Of a stretch of DNA of 64,000 nt, positions 28,648 through 37,045 are shown piece after piece. Under the pieces are notes generated by a model, which was not told where the DNA came from, searched no databases, and saw only the letters and a program-made list of their open reading frames with translations. Position numbers and translations under genes: made by a program. The stretch is from Sphingomonas sp. LR60 (lineage in GTDB: Bacteria > Pseudomonadota > Alphaproteobacteria > Sphingomonadales > Sphingomonadaceae): positions 2,854,501-2,918,500 of the forward strand of contig NZ_JASPFK010000001.1 of NCBI RefSeq assembly GCF_036855935.1. The letters run 5' to 3'. Position 1 is the first letter of the stretch. The number at the start of each line of letters is the position of its first letter.

Positions 28648-28835
28648 ATTTTCCCCTTTTCCCTGCCCGGCTCGCGACGGTCACTACAACCCGCGCTTGG
28701 TTGCCTCGCTGCCATTCAGATCGGAAAGGGGGAATTCACGGCTAACGTCAACATAAACAACTGAAACTGAGGCATAGCTGAAGTTTAGAGGCTAGGCCTC
28801 ACGGCGCGGCTATGGCGGCATTGAGGAGTGAAGAC
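28648..28835. promoter_or_regulatory. divergent promoter region of the sulfatase locus
   Basis: The 188-bp gap separates the leftward TonB receptor and the rightward sulfatase genes, so both promoters and any shared operator must lie here. It is AT-richer around 28735-28790 (AACATAAACAACTGAAACTG). No clear palindrome could be assigned by eye. Confidence 0.4.
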
Positions 28836-30433
28836 ATGCCATTCTCGACGACGCGGCGCGCGCTGCTTGCAGGTACGGCCGCGATGGGCATATTCGGCCG
28901 GGCCGCCGCGCGCGAAGCGGGCCGCAGCCGCCTGCCGAACGTCGTAATCATCTACGCAGATGATCTCGGTTACGGTGACGTCGGCTGTTACGGCGCAACT
29001 GCCGTCAGAACACCGAACATCGATCGTCTTGCCGCGGAGGGCTTGCGCTTCACCAACGGTCATGCGCCGGCGGCCACCTGCACGCCTTCGCGGTACGCGT
29101 TGCTGACGGGGCGCTATGCGTGGCGGCAGAATGGCGCACATATCCTGCCGGGAGACGCTCCAGCCCTCATCCGGCCGGGCATGGCGACAATGCCGTCGGT
29201 GCTGCGCGACGCCGGTTACCGAACGGGCGTCGTTGGCAAATGGCACCTCGGGCTCGGTGACGGCCACATCGACTGGAACAAGGACATCAAACCGGGACCG
29301 CTCGAGATCGGCTTCGACTATTCCTACATCATCCCAGCGACCATCGATCGCGTTCCATGCGTGTATGTGGAGGGCAGACGCGTCGTGGGTCTCGACCAAT
29401 CCGATCCGATCCAGGTCGATTATCGCCAGAAGGTCGGATCAGATCCGACCGGTCGCGAGAACCCAGACTTGCTGCGGCTGAAGCCTAATGATGGCCATGA
29501 CGGCACGATCGTCGACGGCGTGAGCCGCATCGGTTTCATGAGCGGCGGCATGAAGGCGCGGTGGAAAGACGAGGAGATGGCAGACCATCTCGCCGGAAAG
29601 GCAAGCGCCTTCATCAAGGACAGTGTGCACGCCGACCCGACCAAGCCCTTTTTTCTCTACTTCGCGCCGAACGAGGTGCATGTTCCGCGTCTTCCTGCGG
29701 CCCGCTTCCGCGGCGCGACGGCTATGGGCGCGCGCGGTGACGTGATCGCCGAACTTGACTGGTGCGTTGGAGAGGTGCTGAAAGCGCTAGTCGACGCGGG
29801 CGTCGAGCGCGACACGCTGGTGGTGTTCAGCAGCGACAACGGCCCTGTGCTGGACGACGGCTACGACGACGAGGCCGTGACAAAAGTCGGCACACACCGT
29901 CCGGCGGGACCTTTCCGCAGCGGCAAGTACAGCATCTACGACGGCGGCCTGCGCGTACCCATGATCGTCCGCTGGCCCGCAGGCGTTAAGGCCGGTGGCA
30001 CGTCGTCGGCACTGATCGATCATGCCGACCTGACGGCCAGCCTCGCGGCACTGACCGGACAGCCGCTGGCGCCTGATGCCGCCGTCGACAGCTTCAACAT
30101 GCTCGCTCCGCTACTCGGGCGCAGTCGCGAAGGCCGTAGCTTCGTCATTGAGGAGGCGAGCACCGTCGTCTCGGAGAAGGCCACGCTTGCCAAAGGGGCC
30201 GGCGGCAGCATCCTGGCGCTGGTGGAGGGCCCGTGGAAGCTGATCCGCGCGAATGGGGGGCGGCGCGCTTCCACGGCAATGAGATCGGTGCCGCGCCGGC
30301 TCCACAACTGTTCAATCTTCTTCACGACCCCGACGAGCGTAACGACGTGTCCGCACAGCAGCCGGGGATCGTCAAGGCGATGGAACGCCGTCTAGCGGCC
30401 ATGGTGGCGGCTGGCCGGACGCGCCCGCGATGA
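28836..30433 (+). CDS. Tat-exported arylsulfatase, frameshifted near the C-terminus
   Basis: The start is the second ATG (28836) because GAGGAG lies eight bases before it and it exposes a twin-arginine signal (TTRRALLAGTAAMGIFGRAAA). Metal ligands ADD (41-43) and the FGly motif CTPSRYALLTGRYAWR (C82) are present. FFLYFAPNEVHVPRLP and VVFSSDNGPV complete the active site. The frame closes at 30395 with a non-homologous tail, but the adjacent frame continues as ARFHGNEIG...QLFNLLHDPDERND, the usual sulfatase end. One G added to the G6 run (30255-30260) restores a 532-residue enzyme whose stop overlaps the FGE start. It probably acts in the periplasm on an imported sulfate ester. Confidence 0.88.
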
Positions 30434-31317
30434 GGAGCCGGCATGCTGGCATGAAGCGCATCCCCGCGGGGGCGTTCGCGATGGGATCAAACGACTTTTA
30501 CATGGATGAACGTCCAGTTCGGCAGGTAGATGTCGACGGCTTCTGGATCGACGAGACGCCGGTCACCAATGCGCAATTCGCCCGCTTCGTGAAGGCGACC
30601 GGCCATGTGACCTTCGCCGAAATCGCGCCTGATCCGGCGGATTACCCGGGCATGGATCCTGCGCTCGCTGCGCCGGGCTCAATCGTGTTCGTGCCGCCAG
30701 CACAGCCGGTCGATCTCGAAGGCGACCCGATCTGGTGGCAATTTGTCCTCGGCGCCGATTGGCGGCACCCGCTCGGCCCAGACAGCTCGGTCGAGCAGCT
30801 TGCGCGACACCCCGTCGTCCACATCGCGCATTCCGATGCCAAAGCCTACGCAGCTTGGGCAGGCAAATCCCTTCCGACGGAAGCCGAATGGGAGTATGCC
30901 GCGCGCGGCGGACTTGCTGGCGCTTCGTACGCTTGGGGTGACGACTTCATGCCAGAAGGCCGTCGAATGGCGCAGACTTGGGACGGACTCTTTCCTTGGC
31001 ACAACGCGGCGCCACTGGATCGTCAGCGCACAGCGCAGGTGCGGGAATATCCTGAAAATGGATTCGGGCTTTACGATATGATCGGCAATGTCTGGGAGTG
31101 GACAGCGGACCGCTACAACGCTGCACACGAGAGCGAGACAGCTCACCGCTGTTGCGGAGGAGCCGCAGTTGACCCAGTAACGGACAGGTATGTGGCCAAA
31201 GGCGGGTCGCATTTATGCGCCCCCGAATATTGTCAGCGTTACCGCCCAGCCGCACGCTGGCCTCAACCGAAAGACACCACTGCGTCCCACATGGGTTTTC
31301 GCTGCATTATGCGTTAG
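30430..31317 (+). CDS. formylglycine-generating enzyme (sulfatase maturase, SUMF1/FGE type)
   Basis: The 295-residue protein is an FGE-sulfatase-domain protein (RIPAGAFAMGSNDFYMDERP at the start; PTEAEWEYAARGG; NVWEWTADRY; HMGFRC at the end). It keeps the catalytic cysteine pair in KGGSHLCAPEYCQRYRPAAR, C263 and C268, with the five-residue spacing and flanks of bona fide FGE; many FGE-like proteins lack these. It should therefore oxidise the CxPSR cysteine of the two neighbouring sulfatases using oxygen, acting before or during export. The start overlaps the corrected sulfatase stop (ATGA), which supports both the operon and the frameshift correction. Confidence 0.92.
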   Translation: MRSRHAGMKRIPAGAFAMGSNDFYMDERPVRQVDVDGFWIDETPVTNAQFARFVKATGHVTFAEIAPDPADYPGMDPALAAPGSIVFVPPAQPVDLEGDPIWWQFVLGADWRHPLGPDSSVEQLARHPVVHIAHSDAKAYAAWAGKSLPTEAEWEYAARGGLAGASYAWGDDFMPEGRRMAQTWDGLFPWHNAAPLDRQRTAQVREYPENGFGLYDMIGNVWEWTADRYNAAHESETAHRCCGGAAVDPVTDRYVAKGGSHLCAPEYCQRYRPAARWPQPKDTTASHMGFRCIMR

Positions 31318-31367
31318 CAGGATTGAGGATGGAACGTTGACGTCGCGCCGGTGAGAAAGCGGCGCTG

Positions 31368-31433
31368 AGCCCAATTATTGCCTGCCATTCAGCAAAGCTT
31401 TTCGAGTTCCCAACTCTTTTCGTTTGTTCGTTG
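31368..31433 (+). repeat. dispersed ~60-bp intergenic repeat, copy 2
   Basis: The copy reads GCCCAATTATTGCCTGCCA, TTCAGCAAAGC, TTCCCAACTC and TTCGTTTGTTCGTTGA. It is one of the more diverged copies and lies between the FGE gene and the OmpA gene, which converge. Confidence 0.5.
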
Positions 31434-31569
31434 ACAATTGGCGAGGGCATTAACCGCTTTAACGTTAAGACTATTTCCTGGAATTTACCGACGTAGATAT
31501 CAGGCTGGGCATGAGGTCCCGCCAATCGAGCACTTGCTTCGGCTACCGTTGTGGCATTGCTTCATGTGA

Positions 31570-32196
31570 CTAATCCGTTGATGCGACTGCGTCCGGCAGA
31601 CCGACCTTGATCTCGATACGCCTGTTCTTGGCGCGTCCCTCCGGGTCGTCGGATCCATCAAGATTGCGGTTCGGCGCGACCGGACGTGCCTCGCCCAGCG
31701 CGATGACCGATATCCGATCGGCAGGGACGCCTTTCTTAAGCAGGTAGTCGCGTGCCGCCTCTGCCCGTCGCCGCGACGACAGGAGATTGGCCGCATCCGA
31801 GCCGCTCGAATCGCTGTGGCCCCAGATGGTGATTGGGCCACCGAGGCGCAAAACTGGATCGGCGATCAATTCGTCGAGGCGGGCCATGCCCGCCGGATCG
31901 ACGTCATACCCTTTGGCGGGAAACCCGACAGTCATTTCGGCCGGCTTCGCGGGCGGCGTCGGCGTTGGGGACGGCTCGATATCTGGACGGATGATCGACT
32001 TAGTCGCCTCCTCCATGTTACCCTCGACCTGATCGTTGCCGGGCGGCGATCCGTCCTCGACGGTCCGGGCATTTGCCGGCGGTTCCGCGGTGTCGTTCGC
32101 CGGCATGCTGGCGGGCTGACAGGCGGCCATGCCTAGGCAGAGCAAGGTCGCCGCACCGATCCGCCGCGCCCGGCTGTTCCACTGCGATACCATCAT
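31570..32196 (-). CDS. OmpA-family lipoprotein
   Basis: The 208-residue protein has a lipoprotein signal with lipobox LGMAAC (Cys near residue 26), a Pro/Asp/Glu-rich spacer (PSPTPTPPAKPAE) and a C-terminal OmpA peptidoglycan-binding domain (ITIWGHSDSSGSDAANLLSS, RRRAEAARDYLLKKGV, AKNRRIEIKV). It should tether the outer membrane to the cell wall. Its start codon overlaps the stop of the antiporter gene, so the two are co-translated. Confidence 0.9.
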   Translation of the reverse strand: MMVSQWNSRARRIGAATLLCLGMAACQPASMPANDTAEPPANARTVEDGSPPGNDQVEGNMEEATKSIIRPDIEPSPTPTPPAKPAEMTVGFPAKGYDVDPAGMARLDELIADPVLRLGGPITIWGHSDSSGSDAANLLSSRRRAEAARDYLLKKGVPADRISVIALGEARPVAPNRNLDGSDDPEGRAKNRRIEIKVGLPDAVASTD

Positions 32197-34028
32197 GCGA
32201 CACTCACTCCAGCTTGGATGGATGGACTAGCGTTAGGGTCGCCATGCCGCGAGGGTCCGTAGGACACCACGACGTCACCGCTTTGCGGTGCCGGGCGGGC
32301 GGCGTGGGTGAAGAAGCGGATGCGACCGTCCTTGCGGAGGACGAACAGCATGTCCGCTTCATTCGGCAAGATCGAGCGGACGTCGTCAAACTTGAACTGC
32401 TCGCTGATCCGCGTCTTGCGGAAGGTCCATCCGGCCGCCTCGCGCTGCAGGATGTCGTCCACCCCATGGCCGGCTGTGAACATCGCCCGTCCGCGAAGGG
32501 CTTCCGGCAGACTGCGGCGATCCTCGTCGTCACCGCTCGCCCCCAATTGATACACCGAATCCCGCCCGATCTCGTGCGCGAACTCACTGCACACGAGTGC
32601 GTTATACGCCTCATTTTCCGTGGTTGCGGCCAAGACCTGGAATTGCGTGAGATCGAGCCGCTCGTCGGTCGCTTCGGCCAAGATCTCGCCATGATAGGTG
32701 TCGATCGCCGCCTGCCGTGCACCGGCCAAGCGCTGCCAGCTCGTATCGGCGATCATCACCGGCAGGCCTAGGGACTGGAGTTGCCGCGCCAGCGAGACGC
32801 TCCAAGGGGTGCTGCCGACGATCAGCAGCCCCTTCTGGGTCGCACCGGTAACCTTCAACCAGCGTGCGACGTGCCGGATGCTGAAGCCATGGGCGATGAT
32901 CGTCGCGACGACGACAGCGAAGGAGAGAGTGACCAGGATATTGCCGTTGCCATAGCCGAGCTGCTCAAGCCGCAGCGCGAAGAGCCCGGAGACGGCGACC
33001 GCGACGACACCCCGTGGCGCGATCCAGGCGATCAGCAGCCGCTCGTTCCACGGAATTTTGCTGAACGCCAAGGCAAGCAGGACGGTGGCAGGGCGGACGA
33101 AGAGCAGCAGGGCAAGCAGAAAGGCCGCGAAGCGCCACTCAAACGAGCGCAACACGCTGAAGTCGAGCGATGCCGACAGCAGGACGAAGACGCCGGAGAT
33201 CAGCAGGACGGTCACGTTCTCCTTGAACGGATGTATATCGCGCAACGAATCTAGCCGCATATTGGCGACGGCCACGCCCATCACGGTCACCGCAAGCAGG
33301 CCGGTTTCCTGTTGGATGAGGTTGGACAGGGTGAAGGTGCCGATCACGGCAACGAGGAGGACCGGCGCCTTCAGATACTCGGGCACATGCCCTCGCGGAA
33401 ACGCCCATGCGATGGCGCGCGCCATGCCATAACCAATCAGGCCCGACACCATCGCCGCGGCAAGCAGCGCCGCGACGACGGAGAGCAAGGTGCCCCCTTC
33501 ATCGACTCGTCTCAGATATTCGTAGGTGATGACGGCACAGAGCGCACCAAACGGATCGTTGACGATCGCCTCCCACTTAAGGATCGCGCGTGGTCGCGGA
33601 GCGATGTTGCTCTGACGAAGCAAGGGAATGACCACTGTCGGCCCTGTCACCACGAGGATGCCGGCGAACAGTATTGCGACCGGCCAGACCAGCCCGGCGA
33701 CGTAGTAACACGCCAGTGCGCCCAGGAACCAGCCGACCGGTATGCCGATTGCCATCAAGCGGATCACTGCCCCTTCGGTCTTGCGCAATTCCCGGAAATT
33801 GAGGCTTAACCCGCCTTCGAACAGGATCAACGCCACCGCGACCGCGATCATCGGTTCGAGCAATTCGCCGAAGGTATATTTGGGGATGATCAGCCTGGTG
33901 ACAGGGCCTGCAATGACGCCGGCCGCTAGCATCAGCGCGATTGCCGGCCACCCCGTCCGCCACGCCACCCACTGCGCCCCGATCCCCAAGGCGCCGATCA
34001 GCGCGATAACGAGAGCCTGCTGTTCCAT
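32193..34028 (-). CDS. CPA1-type cation:proton antiporter with TrkA-N-like domain
   Basis: About 12 hydrophobic helices are followed by a cytoplasmic C-terminal region. The conserved VNDPFGAL carries the Asn-Asp pair of electroneutral CPA1 exchangers. LLIVGSTPWSVSLARQLQSL (about residue 400) is a Rossmann-like TrkA-N region for nucleotide control, and a TrkA-C-like end follows. I chose the ATG at 34028, where the first membrane helix begins (MEQQALVIALIGALG), rather than 34076. Expected role: Na+ or K+/H+ exchange in pH and salt homeostasis. It is translationally coupled to the OmpA lipoprotein. Confidence 0.88.
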   Translation of the reverse strand: MEQQALVIALIGALGIGAQWVAWRTGWPAIALMLAAGVIAGPVTRLIIPKYTFGELLEPMIAVAVALILFEGGLSLNFRELRKTEGAVIRLMAIGIPVGWFLGALACYYVAGLVWPVAILFAGILVVTGPTVVIPLLRQSNIAPRPRAILKWEAIVNDPFGALCAVITYEYLRRVDEGGTLLSVVAALLAAAMVSGLIGYGMARAIAWAFPRGHVPEYLKAPVLLVAVIGTFTLSNLIQQETGLLAVTVMGVAVANMRLDSLRDIHPFKENVTVLLISGVFVLLSASLDFSVLRSFEWRFAAFLLALLLFVRPATVLLALAFSKIPWNERLLIAWIAPRGVVAVAVSGLFALRLEQLGYGNGNILVTLSFAVVVATIIAHGFSIRHVARWLKVTGATQKGLLIVGSTPWSVSLARQLQSLGLPVMIADTSWQRLAGARQAAIDTYHGEILAEATDERLDLTQFQVLAATTENEAYNALVCSEFAHEIGRDSVYQLGASGDDEDRRSLPEALRGRAMFTAGHGVDDILQREAAGWTFRKTRISEQFKFDDVRSILPNEADMLFVLRKDGRIRFFTHAARPAPQSGDVVVSYGPSRHGDPNASPSIQAGVSVA

Positions 34029-34446
34029 AGGGTGGCTTAACCGGAGAGCGCGCGGAAGGTAACCGACAACCGGCATTTAGCGGCTTCGTTCATGACTGCG
34101 CCCGTATCTCCACGTTCAGCGATGGAGATACGGAAGCGCAGCAAAACAGCAGTTTTCGAGCTTGCCGTTCGCTCGGCGGCTGCAACCAAGTTGCAAGCCA
34201 CCGCTCAAGCTAGCGGGCACGGTGACCCACTATCGGCCATTCAGCAGCCTTCTCGCGCTTCCCAACTGCCGTCGTTCGTTCATGTGAATTGGTTGAGCCC
34301 CGGGGAACCGTGGAGGCTGGCACGGCACGACGTGGAGTGGGACAAGGCTACCGTTCGCCGTCGCCCGCGAGAACGTCCGGTTGTGCCAAAACTGGTAATT
34401 CGTTGCGCTTGACGCTGGCGCTTATAATTGCGGCCAGATACTGTCT
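34029..34446. other. intergenic region with a repeat copy
   Basis: Apart from the repeat at 34224-34283 nothing is recognised. A 106-codon plus-strand ORF (34092-34412) runs through the repeat and has no ribosome-binding site or recognisable motif, so I do not call it. Confidence 0.5.
34224..34283 (+). repeat. dispersed ~60-bp intergenic repeat, copy 3
   Basis: This is one of the cleaner copies: GACCCACTATCGGCCATTCA, then GCAGCCTTCTCGCGCTTCCC, then AACTGCCGTCGTTCGTTCA. It lies between the divergent antiporter and nuclease genes. Confidence 0.65.
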
Positions 34447-35188
34447 ATGGCGATGAAAAAGTCTTCGGTCGCTCAGCAACCAAGTTATCCCAGGCTCTCG
34501 CAAAATCCACAGGATGAACATGCGTTTTGGGAGCTCGGCTCACGGCGGTTCGAGCAATTTGCGCGCGCACTGCATGCAGCCCAGCCCGACATCCTCAGCA
34601 CGAACCTATACGGTCCCGATGGACAAGAGCAGTTTGGTGCTGATCATATAGCATTTCATCGAAACGACCCGGCGCCTTATCTCGAAGTGGGTCAATCCAA
34701 AGCCGAACGGCGGTTCGGGCAAAGCGACATCCGTGCAGCCGCTGACAAGTTCATTGAACATTGGGACGGTCACTGGCGGGAAAAGGACGTTCGTCATTTC
34801 ATCCTATTCGTTGGCTGCGCCATCAAAAGCCGTCAGGCGTCTGACGAGATCATCGCCCAAACCCAGAAATTTGCAGCCCTTGGCATCCAATTTTCGGTGT
34901 GGGACTCGTCCGAAATCTATGATCGGCTGCCCGGTGCGAATGTCGCAGTTCGAACCTATCTTGGCCAAGACTGGTATGAGCGAATATTCGGCAAGCCCAC
35001 AGGGCCACTCACCGGCTTGCAGCAGGCTCTCGAGCGCGGTTGGGACCTGAGCGCAGTCAGCCTCCAACATTATGTGACCCGGCTCAATCAAGCTGAGACC
35101 GGTGAGATCGCGGAGCTCAAGTGCCGTGCAAGGCGGGGAGAAACGCCTCGCGTTATCGCGGAACTTGAAAGTGCTCTGCGCTCTGAAG
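34447..35188 (+). pseudogene. Mrr-like restriction-endonuclease-fold protein, truncated by IS6
   Basis: The first 247 codons are intact and then run into the left end of an IS6 fragment at 35189, so the C-terminal part is lost. The N-terminal domain (FWELGSRRFEQFARALHAAQ, GPDGQEQFGADHIAFH, YLEVGQSKAE) has D66 and Q83-S-K85, the (D)...QxK core of Mrr-type PD-(D/E)XK nucleases. FILFVGCAIKSRQASDEI and VWDSSEIYDRL follow, as in large nuclease-fused proteins of anti-phage systems. Composition is less GC-rich than its neighbours, suggesting acquired DNA. A defence role is inference; without the C-terminal part the enzyme is probably inactive or unregulated. Confidence 0.7.
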
Positions 35189-35352
35189 GGTGCTGTCAGT
35201 CTAATGCGAACCGCTCTCCACACGATGCAAGTCGGCCTTTGACGGCGACGTTCAGCTGACGAGCGCCTGCCACTCCGCCAATGCCGCGGAGCGTCGTTCC
35301 CGGTAGGTCGGTCGATCGATAAGGTGGCGTTCCAGGCTAAAATGATTGCAGA
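35189..35352 (-). mobile_element. truncated IS6 element, left 164 bp
   Basis: The left end of an IS6 copy (GGTGCTGTCAGTCTAATGC onwards) with about 33 C-terminal transposase codons stops at the left end of complete copy 3. It carries several changes against the complete copies (for example GGTCGGTCGATCGATAAGG), so it is an older or different copy. It interrupts the nuclease gene. Confidence 0.85.
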
Positions 35353-36192
35353 GGTGCTGTCAGTCTAATGCGAACCGCTCTCCACACGATGCAAATCGGT
35401 CTTTGACAGCGACATTTAGCTGACGAGCGCCTGCCACTCCGCCAGCGCGGCGGAGCGTCGTTCCCGGTACGTCTGTCGATCGATGAGGTGGCGCTCCAGG
35501 CTGAAGTGGTTGTGGACGTTGGCGTGGACAGAGGCGAACTTCTGCAGCGTCTTCATCTGCCGAAAACGCTGCATCGCCCGCTCTCGTCGTCGGAACGGCA
35601 GGTGGCTGTTCTCCACCCGGTTGTTTGCCCAGCGAGCGGTCTGCTGCTTCTCGCGATTGCCCAGCTCGTTCATCGCTGCGCCGTAGCTGCGCAGACCATC
35701 GGTGGTGATCGCCTCGGGCGAACCATGCCGCTTCAGCGCCTTCTTCATGAACGCGAGTGCAGCTGCCTTGTCGCGGCTTCGGGTGACGTAGCTTTCCAGC
35801 ACCTCGCCCTCGTGGTCCACCGCCCGCCACAGGTAGACCATCTCGCCGTTCAGCTTCACGTACATCTCGTCCAGGTGCCAGCGCCAGTGACGAAAGCCGC
35901 GCATCCGGCTTACCCGCTGGCGACGGATGTCACCGGCAAACAGCGGACCAAACCTGTTCCACCATAGCCGCACCGTCTCGTGGCAGATGTCGATTCCGCG
36001 CTCGAACAGCAGGTCTTCCACGTTGCGCAGTGACAGCGGGAAGCGAACGTACATCAGCACCACCAGCCGGATCACCTCTGGCGACGAGTTGAAGTAGCGA
36101 AACGGTGAAGCTGGCTTGCGCGGGCGGGGCATGGCCTTGCCCTACCTCCCTATCACCCGATTACCAGCCGGTGCATTTGCTTTGACGGTGCC
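35353..36192 (-). mobile_element. IS6-family insertion sequence, complete copy 3
   Basis: The 840-bp element has left end GGTGCTGTCAGTC and right end (in complement) GGCACCGTCAAAGCAAATGC. The orientation equals that of copies 1 and 2. Its left end abuts a truncated copy, repeating the arrangement at 20203-21251. Confidence 0.88.
35416..36132 (-). CDS. IS6 family transposase (copy 3)
   Basis: This is a 238-residue DDE transposase with intact catalytic residues (LDEMY, TTDGL, NRVEN). It differs from copy 1 at a few residues (SRDK for TRDK, SYGAAMNELGNREK for SYRAAMNELGNAEK). Confidence 0.95.
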   Translation of the reverse strand: MPRPRKPASPFRYFNSSPEVIRLVVLMYVRFPLSLRNVEDLLFERGIDICHETVRLWWNRFGPLFAGDIRRQRVSRMRGFRHWRWHLDEMYVKLNGEMVYLWRAVDHEGEVLESYVTRSRDKAAALAFMKKALKRHGSPEAITTDGLRSYGAAMNELGNREKQQTARWANNRVENSHLPFRRRERAMQRFRQMKTLQKFASVHANVHNHFSLERHLIDRQTYRERRSAALAEWQALVS

Positions 36193-36210
36193 AGCGCACG
36201 GCATCACGCA

Positions 36211-36879
36211 TCACAGCTTGATGCCGGCACCCTGGAGCGCAGTATCGATGCGTTCATCGACTTCCCGCTTCGTCTCGGCCCAAGCCGGCACCGTCGCGAG
36301 CAATCGCTGCTGCCAGGCAACGAGATTGGGATATTCATCGAACGGCACCTTGGTTCGCTCGTTCTGCGAGAAGGGTGCAGCGATATCGATGTCGGCCAAG
36401 GTCAGCTTACCGCCGACGATAAAGGGGCTGTCCGCCAAGTGAGCATCGAGGACGGCGGCTGCCGCCCGGATCTTGGCGAACGTCAGCGCGGTGATGCTCT
36501 CATCCTCGGGCTGACCCATAAAGCGCTTGCCGATGCGCTCATCGAACGTGAGGGTCGCAAAGACGCGCCACTGCTCGCCCGACCAAAACATCCATTGTAG
36601 CACCTCGTAGCGTTCGCGCGGCGTGGCGCCGAGCAGCTGGCTGCCCGCTTTGTCTGCAAGGTAGAGGTTGATCGCGGAGGCTTCGTACAGGACGACATCG
36701 CCGTCGACCATGACGGGGGACAGTCCATGAGGGTTCAGCTCCAGGAAGTCGGCCGTGTGGCTCTCGCCCTTGAACAGGTCGATGTTCACCCGCTCGATGG
36801 GAACGTTCATGATCGCCGCGGCGGAGGTGACACGGCGCAGGCTGCCCGAACCGGGATCGCCATAGATCTTGATCGACAT
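36211..36879 (-). CDS. glutathione S-transferase family protein
   Basis: The start at 36879 (MSIKIYGDPGSGSLRRV) is chosen because AAGGA lies nine bases upstream, while the ATG at 36888 would overlap that site. The N-terminal thioredoxin-like half (KIYGDPGSGSLRRVTSAAAI, GLSPVMVDGDVVLYEASAIN, with the cis-Pro and the ES/EA-S glutathione loop) and the helical C-terminal half (FIVGGKLTLADIDIAAPF) are typical of bacterial GSTs. Likely role: detoxification of electrophiles or hydroperoxides. It is divergent from a LysR regulator across a palindrome. Confidence 0.9.
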   Translation of the reverse strand: MSIKIYGDPGSGSLRRVTSAAAIMNVPIERVNIDLFKGESHTADFLELNPHGLSPVMVDGDVVLYEASAINLYLADKAGSQLLGATPRERYEVLQWMFWSGEQWRVFATLTFDERIGKRFMGQPEDESITALTFAKIRAAAAVLDAHLADSPFIVGGKLTLADIDIAAPFSQNERTKVPFDEYPNLVAWQQRLLATVPAWAETKREVDERIDTALQGAGIKL

Positions 36880-36985
36880 AGGAGACATTCCTTAGGAGAG
36901 AGGCAGATACGATCGGCGGCGCGGGTGCATCGGGTCACACATCGAAAAATGGGCACTGGCTATCCGACCGGTCTGCCTCCCAGCT

Positions 36986-37030
36986 ATGTTATCCGCGAAC
37001 GTTTGTGTACGGGTCACTTGCGGACAACAT
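36986..37030. promoter_or_regulatory. operator-like inverted repeat between GST and LysR genes
   Basis: The arms ATGTTATCCGC (36986-36996) and GCGGACAACAT (37020-37030) are complementary at 10 of 11 positions with a 23-bp spacer. The position, just before the LysR start and about 110 bp upstream of the GST start, fits a site bound by the LysR protein to control both genes. Confidence 0.6.
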
Positions 37031-37045
37031 ATATCCGGAATTCGA

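Noticed and set aside
30255..30433. Programmed frameshift at the G6 run of the second sulfatase
   Set aside because: The run is in an ordinary enzyme gene whose family is never recoded, and the same one-base loss occurs in other G/C runs here; a deletion or base-calling error is more likely.
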